Below are positions 20,385-28,509 of a stretch of DNA of 64,000 nucleotides, piece after piece (positions within the stretch are counted from its first letter, which is position 1; the number at the start of each line of letters is the position of its first letter). The stretch lies in the NCBI GenBank assembly GCA_963728165.1, contig CAVSIY010000006.1, positions 310,001 to 374,000 on the forward strand, read 5' to 3'. Source of the DNA: Hyphomicrobium_A sp963728165 (GTDB taxonomy: Bacteria > Pseudomonadota > Alphaproteobacteria > Rhizobiales > Hyphomicrobiaceae). A program made the position numbers and the translations under genes. Below the pieces are notes generated by a model. The model was given only the letters and a program-made list of their open reading frames with translations, had not been told where the DNA came from and searched no databases.

Positions 20385-20394
20385 GGCCCCGCAA

Positions 20395-21048
20395 ATGCTC
20401 AACAAAACTGACGCACCCAGCGAGAAGAAAGAAGCGGTTGTCATTAAGAAATATGCCAACCGCCGCCTCTATAACACCGAGACCAGCACCTACGTGACGC
20501 TCGAAGATCTTGCGACGATGGTGCGCTCGGATCGGGACTTCGTCGTCTACGACGCCAAGACCGGCGACGACCTCACCCACTCGGTGCTCACCCAGATCAT
20601 CGTCGAGCAGGAGAACCGCCAAGGCGGCCAGACGCTGCTGCCGGTCCCCTTCCTGCGCCAGCTCATCCGCTTCTACGATGACAGCATCGGGCGCATGGTG
20701 CCGGGCTACCTTCAGTTCAGCCTGGAGAACCTCGCCAAGGAGCAGGAGAAATTTAGGGGGCTGTTTGCCAACGCCTTCTCCAACCCGGCCGCCGCCTTCG
20801 AGGCCTATCAGGAGCAGGCGCGCAAGAACATGGTGATGTTCGAGCAGGCGCTCTCCATGTGGAGCCCGTTCACGGGGCTGCCGGGCGCCCCCAAGCGTGA
20901 CGAGGAGGCGGGCACCGCGACAGGCGAGGCGGGCGGGAAGAAAGCGGTGGCTCCTGCCAAAGGCGACGCCAACGATATCAGCGACCTCAAGGCGCAGCTC
21001 GCCAGCATGCAGCAGAAGATCGACAAGCTGTCCAAGGACGAAGACTAG
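20395..21048 (+). CDS. phaR: Polyhydroxyalkanoate synthesis regulator PhaR
   Basis: DNA-binding repressor that also binds the polymer granule and releases phasin and pha promoters when polymer forms. The N-terminal PHB/PHA accumulation DNA-binding domain is clear (IKKYANRRLYNTETSTYVTL, residues 16-36), followed by the paired PHB_acc regions with FYDDSIGRMVPGYLQFSLE. The C-terminal 50 residues are charged and end in a short helix likely to be a coiled coil (LKAQLASMQQKIDKLSKDED). 217 residues. Divergent from phaA-phaB, with which it is expected to act. Confidence 0.95.
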   Translation: MLNKTDAPSEKKEAVVIKKYANRRLYNTETSTYVTLEDLATMVRSDRDFVVYDAKTGDDLTHSVLTQIIVEQENRQGGQTLLPVPFLRQLIRFYDDSIGRMVPGYLQFSLENLAKEQEKFRGLFANAFSNPAAAFEAYQEQARKNMVMFEQALSMWSPFTGLPGAPKRDEEAGTATGEAGGKKAVAPAKGDANDISDLKAQLASMQQKIDKLSKDED

Positions 21049-21225
21049 GCGGCGTCGGCACCTGTCTGCCGACAACAATTCTGCCGAGAGCACTCCCGCT
21101 CAGGGTTTTCCACCCTATCGATTATCGCGCGGCCGGTGATCCGCGGGCCGCCGCCCGACACATCGGGCTCCTCGGCGCCCGCGCGGCCAAATCGGCCGAT
21201 GCTCGGCAAAGAGCCGGCACCCGTC

Positions 21226-21633
21226 CTAGTTCGAGCCCCCGAACGTGAGGTCGCGCTGCGCCACGCGGATGCCGATGGTGAAGCCGGCGACCACGTCGAT
21301 CGCGGTTGCCATCACGACCAGGAAGAACACCGAGGTCGCGGCCTGCGGCACCATGAGGAACTCGATGAGGCAGGCGACAAACACGACCATCGAAAGCCCG
21401 TGATCAACGAGCGAAGAGGTGGTGGTCCACGTCGACTTGACGAGCTCGATGAAGAGCAGAAGCAGCGTCGACAGGATGATGAAGTCGCCCCACGTGAACT
21501 GCCACACGCCGCCGCTCAGCATATGGATCTCGGGCAACGCCAGCTTGGCGAGCGCTTCGGTGCCGAACAGCAAGACGATCGCGTTGTAGACGATGAACGC
21601 GATGACGATGAGCGGGATCGACCTGAGCGACAT
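21226..21633 (-). CDS. Small integral membrane protein, four predicted segments
   Basis: Function not recognised. 135 residues with hydrophobic stretches at about 5-24 (IPLIVIAFIVYNAIVLLFG), 42-62 (FTWGDFIILSTLLLLFIELV), 78-95 and 100-120. The topology and the EIHMLSGGVWQFTWGD loop recur in alphaproteobacterial hypothetical proteins. Met at 21633 (MSLRSIP) is taken as start because it begins the first membrane segment. It lies alone between phaR and rpmF. Confidence 0.75.
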   Translation of the reverse strand: MSLRSIPLIVIAFIVYNAIVLLFGTEALAKLALPEIHMLSGGVWQFTWGDFIILSTLLLLFIELVKSTWTTTSSLVDHGLSMVVFVACLIEFLMVPQAATSVFFLVVMATAIDVVAGFTIGIRVAQRDLTFGGSN

Positions 21634-21749
21634 AACCGTTTCCCTTTCCAGCCGGCTTTGCTGAACCCAGAGCAACTTTTGCCACGATGGGCTTGTCGCT
21701 GCAACGCAGAAAGGCTCCAAGGCGCCCGCGCGAACGGGCGGCCCGAGGC

Positions 21750-21935
21750 TTAGACGTCGGCTTTCGGCTCGAGGATCTGGCGGCCGCGATACTTGCCGGT
21801 CTTGAGGTCGATGTGGTGCGGACGGCGGCGCTCGCCCAACTCCTTGTCCTCAATGTAGGTCGGAGCCGTCAGGGCATCGTGCGACCGGCGCATGCCGCGC
21901 TTCATCGTCGATACCTTTTTTCTCGGAACAGCCAT
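21750..21935 (-). CDS. rpmF: 50S ribosomal protein L32
   Basis: 61-residue basic protein beginning MAVPRKKVSTMKRGMRRSHDAL, then GERRRPHHIDLKTGKYRGRQI, the alphaproteobacterial L32 form, which lacks the zinc cysteines. Start at 21935 is fixed by homology. It lies downstream of mtgA on the same strand, 146 bases apart; the gap probably holds its own promoter. Confidence 0.94.
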   Translation of the reverse strand: MAVPRKKVSTMKRGMRRSHDALTAPTYIEDKELGERRRPHHIDLKTGKYRGRQILEPKADV

Positions 21936-22081
21936 CTCTTTGAACTCCGTGCCAAGAGGGTCGACGGCGGCGCCGCGGACCTCATGCAAATGAACGCCCC
22001 GGCACGGACTATCGAACCGGGGCAAGCTTTGGCTGCCTTATACTCACATTCTGCAGGGAGTGCCAGAGCCTTGCCGGCGCC

Positions 22082-23077
22082 TCAGTCCCCACCGAGCACG
22101 CAGGTCGCCTCCTCGGGCGACCGGGCCGCGCGCCGCTGAATCACCGTGGCGCGCCGCGCCGTCCATGGGCCCGGATCGCCGGCGTCCCGCACGAAGGGAT
22201 TGGGCAGCACCACGGCCAACTGGGCGCCCTGGCGCGCGGTCAAGCGGCTGGCCGACCTGTGGAAATGCTCTTTGGCCGCGACCTCGGCCCCGAACACGCC
22301 GGGGCCCCATTCGGCGATGTTGAGGTAGACCTCCATGATGCGCTGCTTCGACCACATGAGCTCGATGATATAGGTGAGCGGCACCTCGATGATCTTGCGC
22401 ACATAGCTCTTGGCCGGCCACAGAAACAGGTTCTTGGCGACCTGCATGGTGATGGTGCTGGCGCCGCGCGGCGCGCCGTGCGAGGTGCGCTTGATCGCCG
22501 CCAGCACCTCGCCGTAGTCGACGCCCCAATGCCGACAGAAGCGGCCGTCCTCCGATGCGATGACGGCGCGCACCAGGTGGGGCGAAATCTTCTCGATCGG
22601 CACCCACTCCCGATGGATGCTCGTGCCGGTGAGCCACTGCATCACCATCAGGGACGAGAACGGCGGATTGACGAAGCGGTAGACGCCAATCAGGAACACA
22701 ACGACGGTGAACCAGGCGCTGAAGACGATTGCCGCCACCTTGGCGGCACGCACTCCAACCGATTTGAGCCGGGCCCGATCCCAATCCGCGAGCAAGGGCC
22801 GCATGCCTGACCAGGCCGGCGTCGCCGGATCGGCGGGCGGTGCCTCTTGCGCTTGCCCGCTCATCGGCGCTGGTGCATGCGGGCCGGCGGCACCGGGCCC
22901 GGTCGGCTGCGTTCGGCCCGTCGGCGTCGGGTCGGCGGTCGCCAGAAGGGGGGGATCAAGCCTGTCCATGCTGGCCTTGCGAGCCTTGAGTGCTATATCC
23001 GCAGCGTCGGCCTCGGCCGCCGCCGGCTGAGAATGGGTAGCGAGGGGGGCTGGTGTGATGAACGAGAAATTCGCCAT
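22082..23077 (-). CDS. mtgA: Monofunctional biosynthetic peptidoglycan transglycosylase
   Basis: Polymerises lipid II into glycan strands. The 331-residue protein has a long Ala/Pro-rich cytoplasmic N-terminal stretch, a membrane segment at about 112-134 (KVAAIVFSAWFTVVVFLIGVY), then GT51 motifs: the catalytic Glu in VIASEDGRFCRHWG, GASTITMQVAKN, and the second Glu region KQRIMEVYLNIAEWGPGVFG. No transpeptidase domain follows. The start is uncertain: Met at 23077 gives the longest form, while Met at 22969 would remove 36 residues. Confidence 0.92.
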   Translation of the reverse strand: MANFSFITPAPLATHSQPAAAEADAADIALKARKASMDRLDPPLLATADPTPTGRTQPTGPGAAGPHAPAPMSGQAQEAPPADPATPAWSGMRPLLADWDRARLKSVGVRAAKVAAIVFSAWFTVVVFLIGVYRFVNPPFSSLMVMQWLTGTSIHREWVPIEKISPHLVRAVIASEDGRFCRHWGVDYGEVLAAIKRTSHGAPRGASTITMQVAKNLFLWPAKSYVRKIIEVPLTYIIELMWSKQRIMEVYLNIAEWGPGVFGAEVAAKEHFHRSASRLTARQGAQLAVVLPNPFVRDAGDPGPWTARRATVIQRRAARSPEEATCVLGGD

Positions 23078-23139
23078 TGCTCAGGGCAGGCGTCTCAAGC
23101 CAATTTCTCAATCTGAGTCACACTGGCAACTCCCTGATT

Positions 23140-23217
23140 CTAGTGTCCCTTTTAACTCCGAAGTTCGCTTGGGGCCCTAGCATCGAACTCAGGCGAACTT
23201 GGGAATTGGGACACTAG
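23140..23217. repeat. 78-bp nested inverted repeat between mtgA and ispA
   Basis: Outer arms CTAGTGTCCC (23140-23149) and GGGACACTAG (23208-23217) are perfectly complementary; inner arms AAGTTCGC (23161-23168) and GCGAACTT (23193-23200) too. The element forms one long interrupted hairpin, with no open frame. Size and structure resemble a miniature inverted-repeat element, though no target duplication is evident. Confidence 0.6.
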
Positions 23218-23228
23218 GTAATCCGCAT

Positions 23229-24128
23229 ATGAAATTTGTGCAAAGGCTCGGGGCCACGGCCGCTCTCGTCGAGGAGCGGTTGCGGGCGCTCATGGCGGAT
23301 TTGGCGCCCGGCGAGACGGCGCGCCTCGGCGCGGCGATGCGTCACGCGCTGCTGACGCCCGGCAAGCGGTTCCGCCCGTTTCTGGTGATGGAGAGCGCCG
23401 GTTTGTTCGGCCTCGAGGCGCCCGCTGCGGTCGATGCCGCCGCCGCCTTCGAGTGCGTGCACTGCTACTCGCTGGTCCACGACGATCTGCCCGCCATGGA
23501 CGACGACGATCTGCGCCGCGGCCGGCCCACGGTGCACAAGGCCTTCGACGAGTGGACCGCGATCCTCGCCGGCGATGCGCTGTTGACGATCGCCTTCGAA
23601 ATCCTCGCGCGGCCACAGGCGCACCCCGCGGCCGTCGTCCGCGCAGAGCTGGTGCTTGCTCTCGCCAGCGCCGCAGGCGCGCGCGGCATGGTCGAGGGAC
23701 AGATGCTCGATCTGGAGGCCGACAAACGCGGCGAGCCGGCGCAGCCGACGCTCGCACACATCCGCAAGCTGCAATCCTTGAAGACGGGCGCGCTCATTGC
23801 CAGCGCCTGCGAGGCGGGAGCCATTCTGGCGCAAGCGACGGCTGAGAACCGGGCGGCGCTGCGGCGCTACGGCGAGGAGCTCGGCCTCGCCTTCCAGATC
23901 GCCGACGATCTGCTCGATGTGGAGGGCGATGCGGAGACCGTCGGCAAGGCGACCGGCAAGGACCATGCGGCGGGGAAGGCGACCTTCGTGGCGCTGCTCG
24001 GACCCGAGGCGGCGCGCGCCCGGCTCGCGGAGGCGGAGCGCGGCGCGATCGCCGCGCTGGCGCCGTTCGGCGACAAGGCGGCGATCCTCATCGAGGCGGC
24101 CCGCTTTGCAACAAGCCGCACGCACTGA
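23229..24128 (+). CDS. ispA: Short-chain polyprenyl (farnesyl) diphosphate synthase
   Basis: Adds isopentenyl diphosphate units to give C15 (possibly C20) prenyl diphosphate for quinones, undecaprenyl lipid and carotenoids. First Asp-rich motif DDLPAMDDDDLRRG and second DDLLD with GKDHAAGKATF downstream are present; KRFRPFLV binds diphosphate. Length 299. The residue before the first motif is in HCYSLVHDD, as in bacterial IspA. ATG at 23229 follows the inverted-repeat element. Without xseB or dxs next to it. Confidence 0.9.
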   Translation: MKFVQRLGATAALVEERLRALMADLAPGETARLGAAMRHALLTPGKRFRPFLVMESAGLFGLEAPAAVDAAAAFECVHCYSLVHDDLPAMDDDDLRRGRPTVHKAFDEWTAILAGDALLTIAFEILARPQAHPAAVVRAELVLALASAAGARGMVEGQMLDLEADKRGEPAQPTLAHIRKLQSLKTGALIASACEAGAILAQATAENRAALRRYGEELGLAFQIADDLLDVEGDAETVGKATGKDHAAGKATFVALLGPEAARARLAEAERGAIAALAPFGDKAAILIEAARFATSRTH

Positions 24129-24133
24129 GCGGC

Positions 24134-24649
24134 TTACTGGGGAACGCCGGGCGTTGGATTTTCGCGCGGATCGCCTGATTTCGGCTTCTTGGTGTCGAAC
24201 ACCTGCTCGGTGTGGGCCCTGGCGCCGGCAACCTGGCTGGCGCTAAGCTGGCACGTGTTCGACTTGTCGAGCAGGGCGAAGGCGCGGTTGGGCTTGTCGA
24301 CGAACTCGGTGCGGTCGACCTTGCCGTCGCCGTTGGCATCGTAGTAGCGAAACTCGACCGTCTGGAACATGCGGTCGGTGTTGACGATGGTCCCGTACTC
24401 GACGCGATCCAACGACCCATCGTGATTGGCGTCGGCCGCATCGAAGAGCTCAGCCGCGTAGGCCTTCCATTCATCGCAGGTGACGACGCCGTCGCGGTTG
24501 CGATCCCAGCTGCCGGCGGCCGACAGGAACACGCGATCGACCTCGCCCAGCGAGCCGGTTGAGGAGGAGCAGCCCGCCAGCGCCAGCAGCAACAGGGCTC
24601 CCGCGCCAGAACGCCACCCTGCTGCGCATGCGCTTATTGCTCTTTTCAT
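24134..24649 (-). CDS. EF-hand lipoprotein
   Basis: 171 residues. A lipoprotein signal peptide ends in the lipobox LALAGC near residue 26. Three EF-hand calcium loops follow: DRNRDGVVTCDE, DANHDGSLDRVE and DANGDGKVDRTE; a fourth (DKSNTCQLSASQ) is degenerate. The C terminus is polar and Pro-rich. It should be a membrane-anchored periplasmic calcium-binding protein; no partner is known. It lies 36 bases downstream of ispG on the same strand, so cotranscription is possible. Confidence 0.82.
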   Translation of the reverse strand: MKRAISACAAGWRSGAGALLLLALAGCSSSTGSLGEVDRVFLSAAGSWDRNRDGVVTCDEWKAYAAELFDAADANHDGSLDRVEYGTIVNTDRMFQTVEFRYYDANGDGKVDRTEFVDKPNRAFALLDKSNTCQLSASQVAGARAHTEQVFDTKKPKSGDPRENPTPGVPQ

Positions 24650-24685
24650 TGTTCCCACCCCAAAGGCCGCGACGCGGGTCCCCCC

Positions 24686-25978
24686 TCAGGCCGTTTCTCT
24701 GCGTTGCTGCGGATCTGACTGCTCCGGGCCGAAGCGACGCTCGATGTAGTCCTCTACGATCTGCTTGAACTCGGCGGCAATATTCGGGCCGCGCAAGGTT
24801 ACCGTCTTCTCGCCGTCGATGAACACAGGGGCGGAGGGCGCCTCGCCGGTCCCCGGCAGCGAGATGCCGATGTCGGCATGCTTCGATTCGCCCGGCCCGT
24901 TCACGATGCAGCCCATGACCGCCAGGCTCATGGTCTCCACGCCCGGATAGCGCTGCTGCCATTCTGGCATGCGGGCGCGGATCATCTCCTGCACGTCGCG
25001 GGCGAGCTCCTGGAAGACGGTCGAGGTGGTGCGTCCGCACCCCGGGCAGGCCGCGACCACCGGAATGAAGGATCTGAGACCCATGCTCTGCAGGATCTCT
25101 TGCGCCACCTGGACCTCGAGCGCGCGGTTGCCCCCGGGCTCCGGCGTCAGCGAGACACGGATGGTGTCGCCGATGCCGGCCTGCAGCAACAGCCCGATGC
25201 CGGCGGTGGAGGCGACGATGCCCTTGGAGCCCATGCCGGCCTCGGTGAGGCCGACGTGCAGCGCGTAGTTGCTGCGCTCGGCGAGCTTGGCGTAGACGCT
25301 GACGAGGTCCTGCACGGCGGAGACCTTGGCCGAGAGGATGATGCGGTCGGCGCCGAGGCCCAGCTCCTCGGCGCGCGCCGCCGACAGAAGGGCCGACTGC
25401 ACGATCGCCTCGTGCATGACCGCGCGTGCATCCTTCGGCGCATTCGAGCGCGCGTTCTCGTCCATCAGCCGCGTCAACAGCTCCTGGTCGAGCGAGCCCC
25501 AGTTGACGCCGATGCGCACCGGCTTGCCGTAGCGCAATGCGATGTCGATGATCGCCCCGAACTGCTTATCCTTCTTGTCCTTGAAGCCGACGTTGCCGGG
25601 ATTGATGCGGTACTTGTCGAGCGCTTCGGCCGCGGCCGGGTTCTCGCCCAAGAGCTTGTGGCCGATGTAGTGGAAGTCGCCGACGAGCGGCACCCGCACG
25701 CCTCTTGCCGCCAGCCGGTCGCGGATGTGGGGCACGGCCTTGGCGGCCTCGTCGCGATCGACGGTGATGCGCACGAGCTCGGAGCCCGCCAGCGCCAGCG
25801 CCGCAACCTGATCGACGGTCGCGGTGATGTCGGCGGTGTCGGTGTTGGTCATCGACTGCACGACGACCGGAGCGCCGCCGCCGACGATCACGCCCGCGAC
25901 GGCGACCGGTTGCGAGGATCGTCTCGGTGCGATGGGATACATGGCTGAACCCGACATGGCTGCGCTTTCGCGGTTCAT
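24686..25978 (-). CDS. ispG: 4-hydroxy-3-methylbut-2-enyl diphosphate synthase (flavodoxin type)
   Basis: 4Fe-4S enzyme of the MEP isoprenoid pathway. VQSMTNTDTADI, VPLVGDFHYIGH and NPGNVGFKDKK form the TIM-barrel part; the iron-sulfur Cys lie in ACPGCGRTT and MGCIVNGPGESKHADIG. Length 430. The start at 25978 includes about 12 residues before the second Met (MSGSAMYPIAPRR), so any of three Met could be real. It follows znuB with a 71-base gap and supplies IPP/DMAPP for the ispA product nearby. Confidence 0.94.
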   Translation of the reverse strand: MNRESAAMSGSAMYPIAPRRSSQPVAVAGVIVGGGAPVVVQSMTNTDTADITATVDQVAALALAGSELVRITVDRDEAAKAVPHIRDRLAARGVRVPLVGDFHYIGHKLLGENPAAAEALDKYRINPGNVGFKDKKDKQFGAIIDIALRYGKPVRIGVNWGSLDQELLTRLMDENARSNAPKDARAVMHEAIVQSALLSAARAEELGLGADRIILSAKVSAVQDLVSVYAKLAERSNYALHVGLTEAGMGSKGIVASTAGIGLLLQAGIGDTIRVSLTPEPGGNRALEVQVAQEILQSMGLRSFIPVVAACPGCGRTTSTVFQELARDVQEMIRARMPEWQQRYPGVETMSLAVMGCIVNGPGESKHADIGISLPGTGEAPSAPVFIDGEKTVTLRGPNIAAEFKQIVEDYIERRFGPEQSDPQQRRETA

Positions 25979-26049
25979 TTCAATGCCTAACTAATCCACC
26001 CCCCCGCACTTGACCAGGGGGAACGCCCTGGGGCTCGCTGCCCGAGAGG

Positions 26050-26847
26050 CTAGCGCCGCGCTTTCAGGCCTGCTGCGGTCAGGGACAGCGCCGCCGCCAG
26101 CGACATGACGAGGACGATCGAGGGGCCGCCGGGCAAATCGATAGTCGCCGACAGCCAAAGTCCGGCAAACACGCTGGCCGTCGCGATGCCTGCGGTCAGC
26201 ATCACCATGCGCTCGGGCGAGCCCGTCAGCGGACGCGCGGCGACGGCGGGAACGACGAGGAAGGCCATGACCAGAAGGATGCCGACGATCTTCATGGCCA
26301 CCGCAATGGTGACCGCCAGCAGAACCGTGAACACGGTGCGCACGCGCTGGCGCGCGACGCCCTCGGCAGCAGCCAGCTCCTCGTGCACGGCGAGCCGCAA
26401 AAGCGGCTGCCACAGCCAGGCGACCACTGCCAGCACGCCGACGCCGCCGACGAGGATCCAGACGACGTCCCAGACGGTGACGGCGAAGACGTCGCCGAAC
26501 AGGAAGCCCATGAGGTCGACGGGCGGGCCCTTGATCATCGAGGTCGCGATGACGCCGGCGGCGAGTGCCGCGTGGTGGATGAGACCCAGAACGGAATCGA
26601 GCGCGACGACCTCCTGCTGTCCGAACCACACGAGCAGAAAGGCGACGACGAGCGCCACGACGAGAACGCCGAGCGTCAGATCGAGCTGCAGGGCGAGAGC
26701 CAGAGCGACGCCGAGCAGGCTCGCCTGCGCCGTCGTCTCGCCGAAGTAGGCCATGCGCTGCCACACCACGAAGCAGCCGAGCGGCGCCGCCACGACGGCG
26801 AGCCCCAAGCCGGCCACGAGCGCGCGCAGCAGAAACGGCTCAAGCAC
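26050..26847 (-). CDS. znuB: Zinc ABC transporter permease ZnuB
   Basis: ABC-3 family membrane component for Zn2+ import, 265 residues with seven to eight hydrophobic segments. Typical blocks are VVWQRMAYFGETTAQASLLG, GLIHHAALAAGVI and ATASVFAGLWLSATIDLPGGPSIVL. No ATG suits; a GTG at 26847 (VLEPFLLRALVAG) places the start eight bases inside the 3' end of znuC, as expected for a coupled operon. Confidence 0.9.
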   Translation of the reverse strand: MLEPFLLRALVAGLGLAVVAAPLGCFVVWQRMAYFGETTAQASLLGVALALALQLDLTLGVLVVALVVAFLLVWFGQQEVVALDSVLGLIHHAALAAGVIATSMIKGPPVDLMGFLFGDVFAVTVWDVVWILVGGVGVLAVVAWLWQPLLRLAVHEELAAAEGVARQRVRTVFTVLLAVTIAVAMKIVGILLVMAFLVVPAVAARPLTGSPERMVMLTAGIATASVFAGLWLSATIDLPGGPSIVLVMSLAAALSLTAAGLKARR

Positions 26848-27781
26848 GCCGGTCCTCTTCAGTTTGGGGCCCTTCAGGTGCGGGCCCTTCCGCTGCCGGA
26901 TGCGGCAGGCCGGCGATGTCGTGGCGGTGGTCGTGATGGTGCCGGTAGACGGCGAAGGCGCGTGCCGCCTCCGCCCCGAAGAGGCGCGCATAAGCCGGAT
27001 GCTGGGCAACCGTCTCGGGGATGCCCGAGCAGCACACATGGTGGTTGAGGCAGATGACGCGGTCGCTCCGCGCCATCACGATCAAGAGATCGTGCGACAC
27101 GAGCAGGACGCCGAACCCGCGCTCGTCGCGCAGGCGTGCGATCAGGTTGTAGAGCTCCGCCTCGCCGGCGTAGTCGACGCCCTGCACCGGCTCGTCGAGG
27201 ACGAGCAGGTTGGGATTGCGCAGAAGCGCGCGCGCCAGCACGACGCGCTGCAGCTCGCCGCCCGAAAGCTGGCTCAACTGCCGATGGCGGGTATGGCCGG
27301 CGTTGACCTCGGCGAGGATGCTTGCGACCTCTTCGGGCGTGGCGTTGCCGCCGAGGACCAGGAAGCGCTCCACCGTCATCGGGATGACGGCATCGACGTC
27401 GAAGCGCTGCGGCACGTAGCCGATGCGCAGGTCGGGGCGCCGCCACACCTCGCCTTGATCTGGCTTCTCCAGCCCCAACAGCAGGCGCACGAGCGTCGTT
27501 TTGCCGGCGCCATTGGGCCCGATGAGGGTGACGATCTCGCGCGCGCAGATGTCGAGGTCGACGCCGCTCAAAAGCTCGCGGCCGTTGCGCCTGGCGCCGA
27601 GGCCGCGCGCAGAGATGAGCGCCTTGCGATCCAAGGGGGCAGCCTCATGCGGGTGCTGGTGCCCATTCGTGTGCCCATGCGTGTGCCCTGGCGCCGCGCA
27701 TCCATGCGCGCAATGCGCGCCGGACTCCTGGCCGTGCGCCTGCGCTGCTGCCGGCGCCACTCGCCCTACGGAATCGGCCAT
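26840..27781 (-). CDS. znuC: Zinc ABC transporter ATP-binding protein ZnuC with His-rich ends
   Basis: ATPase of the zinc importer. Walker A GPNGAGKTT near residue 88, Q-loop in RIGYVPQRF, signature LSGGELQR, Walker B LLVLDEPVQGVD. At 313 residues it exceeds the usual 250: the first 50 residues are rich in His and Cys (HGQESGAHCAHGC, HTHGHTNGHQHPHE) and the C terminus has YRHHHDHRHD, both apt to bind zinc. Seven bases separate it from zur upstream. No periplasmic znuA is found near. Confidence 0.92.
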   Translation of the reverse strand: MADSVGRVAPAAAQAHGQESGAHCAHGCAAPGHTHGHTNGHQHPHEAAPLDRKALISARGLGARRNGRELLSGVDLDICAREIVTLIGPNGAGKTTLVRLLLGLEKPDQGEVWRRPDLRIGYVPQRFDVDAVIPMTVERFLVLGGNATPEEVASILAEVNAGHTRHRQLSQLSGGELQRVVLARALLRNPNLLVLDEPVQGVDYAGEAELYNLIARLRDERGFGVLLVSHDLLIVMARSDRVICLNHHVCCSGIPETVAQHPAYARLFGAEAARAFAVYRHHHDHRHDIAGLPHPAAEGPAPEGPQTEEDRRA

Positions 27782-27788
27782 AGGCCCT

Positions 27789-28292
27789 TCAGTCCTTCTT
27801 AGAAGCGCAAGAGCGGCACAGGCCCGAGACTTCCACGAACTTCACGCGCGGCTGGAAGGAGGCCGCGCGCGACGCGCGGTCGATCGTCTCGAAGATGCCC
27901 TCCGAGTCGACCTCCTGCACGGCATTGCATTTCTCGCACGACAGAAAGATCGGACGCCGCCCGGTCGCGTGGTCGAGCCGGCGACAGGCGAAGTAGGCGT
28001 TCTTGCTCTCCAGCCGATGGATGACGCCGGCTTCGGTCAGCGCATCGATGGCGCGGTAGATGGAGATGGGGGCAAGCCGCGTTCCCTTCTCGGCCAGGCG
28101 CGCGAGAATGTCGTAGGCGCCGATCGAGGTGTAGGTCGCCGCGATCTCTTGAAAGACATCCTGGCGAAGCTTGGTGAAGCGCAGGTTCTTCTCGGTAAAA
28201 GCCTGGCTCGCTCTCTCGACGGCCTTGGCCAAACGACGCTCGCTTTGGGATGCGGAAGTCGGCAACGAATGTTTCGCGGCAGCCTCGGTCAT
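27789..28292 (-). CDS. zur: Fur-family zinc uptake regulator
   Basis: 167-residue Fur-like repressor. A winged-helix part (RFTKLRQDVFQEIAATYTSIGAYDIL, read in pieces; ISIYRAIDALTEAG) is followed by the dimer domain with CEKC and CRSC, the structural zinc site. Place at the head of zur-znuC-znuB marks it as Zur rather than Fur. Start at 28292 (MTEAAAKHS). The 5' flank on this strand contains TATAAGGTAATGTTA, an A/T-rich stretch that partly resembles Zur sites, so autoregulation is likely but unproved. Confidence 0.9.
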   Translation of the reverse strand: MTEAAAKHSLPTSASQSERRLAKAVERASQAFTEKNLRFTKLRQDVFQEIAATYTSIGAYDILARLAEKGTRLAPISIYRAIDALTEAGVIHRLESKNAYFACRRLDHATGRRPIFLSCEKCNAVQEVDSEGIFETIDRASRAASFQPRVKFVEVSGLCRSCASKKD

Positions 28293-28509
28293 TATTCCAT
28301 CCCAAGCTTTTCTCTTTAACATTACCTTATACCAGAGCATCTCGCGAGCCTAGCGCTGGCACTCCAGGCTGCTCTCATCCTGAAGCAACCGCTTCCCTTT
28401 TCCGCCAACATCCTGTGTTTGGGTGCGCTCCACAGAACAAATGGAGAAGGGGGCCCGCAAGTCAAGGCGCGCTCCCAGATGTTGTTTCGAGGACACTTAA
28501 GCCCGCACG

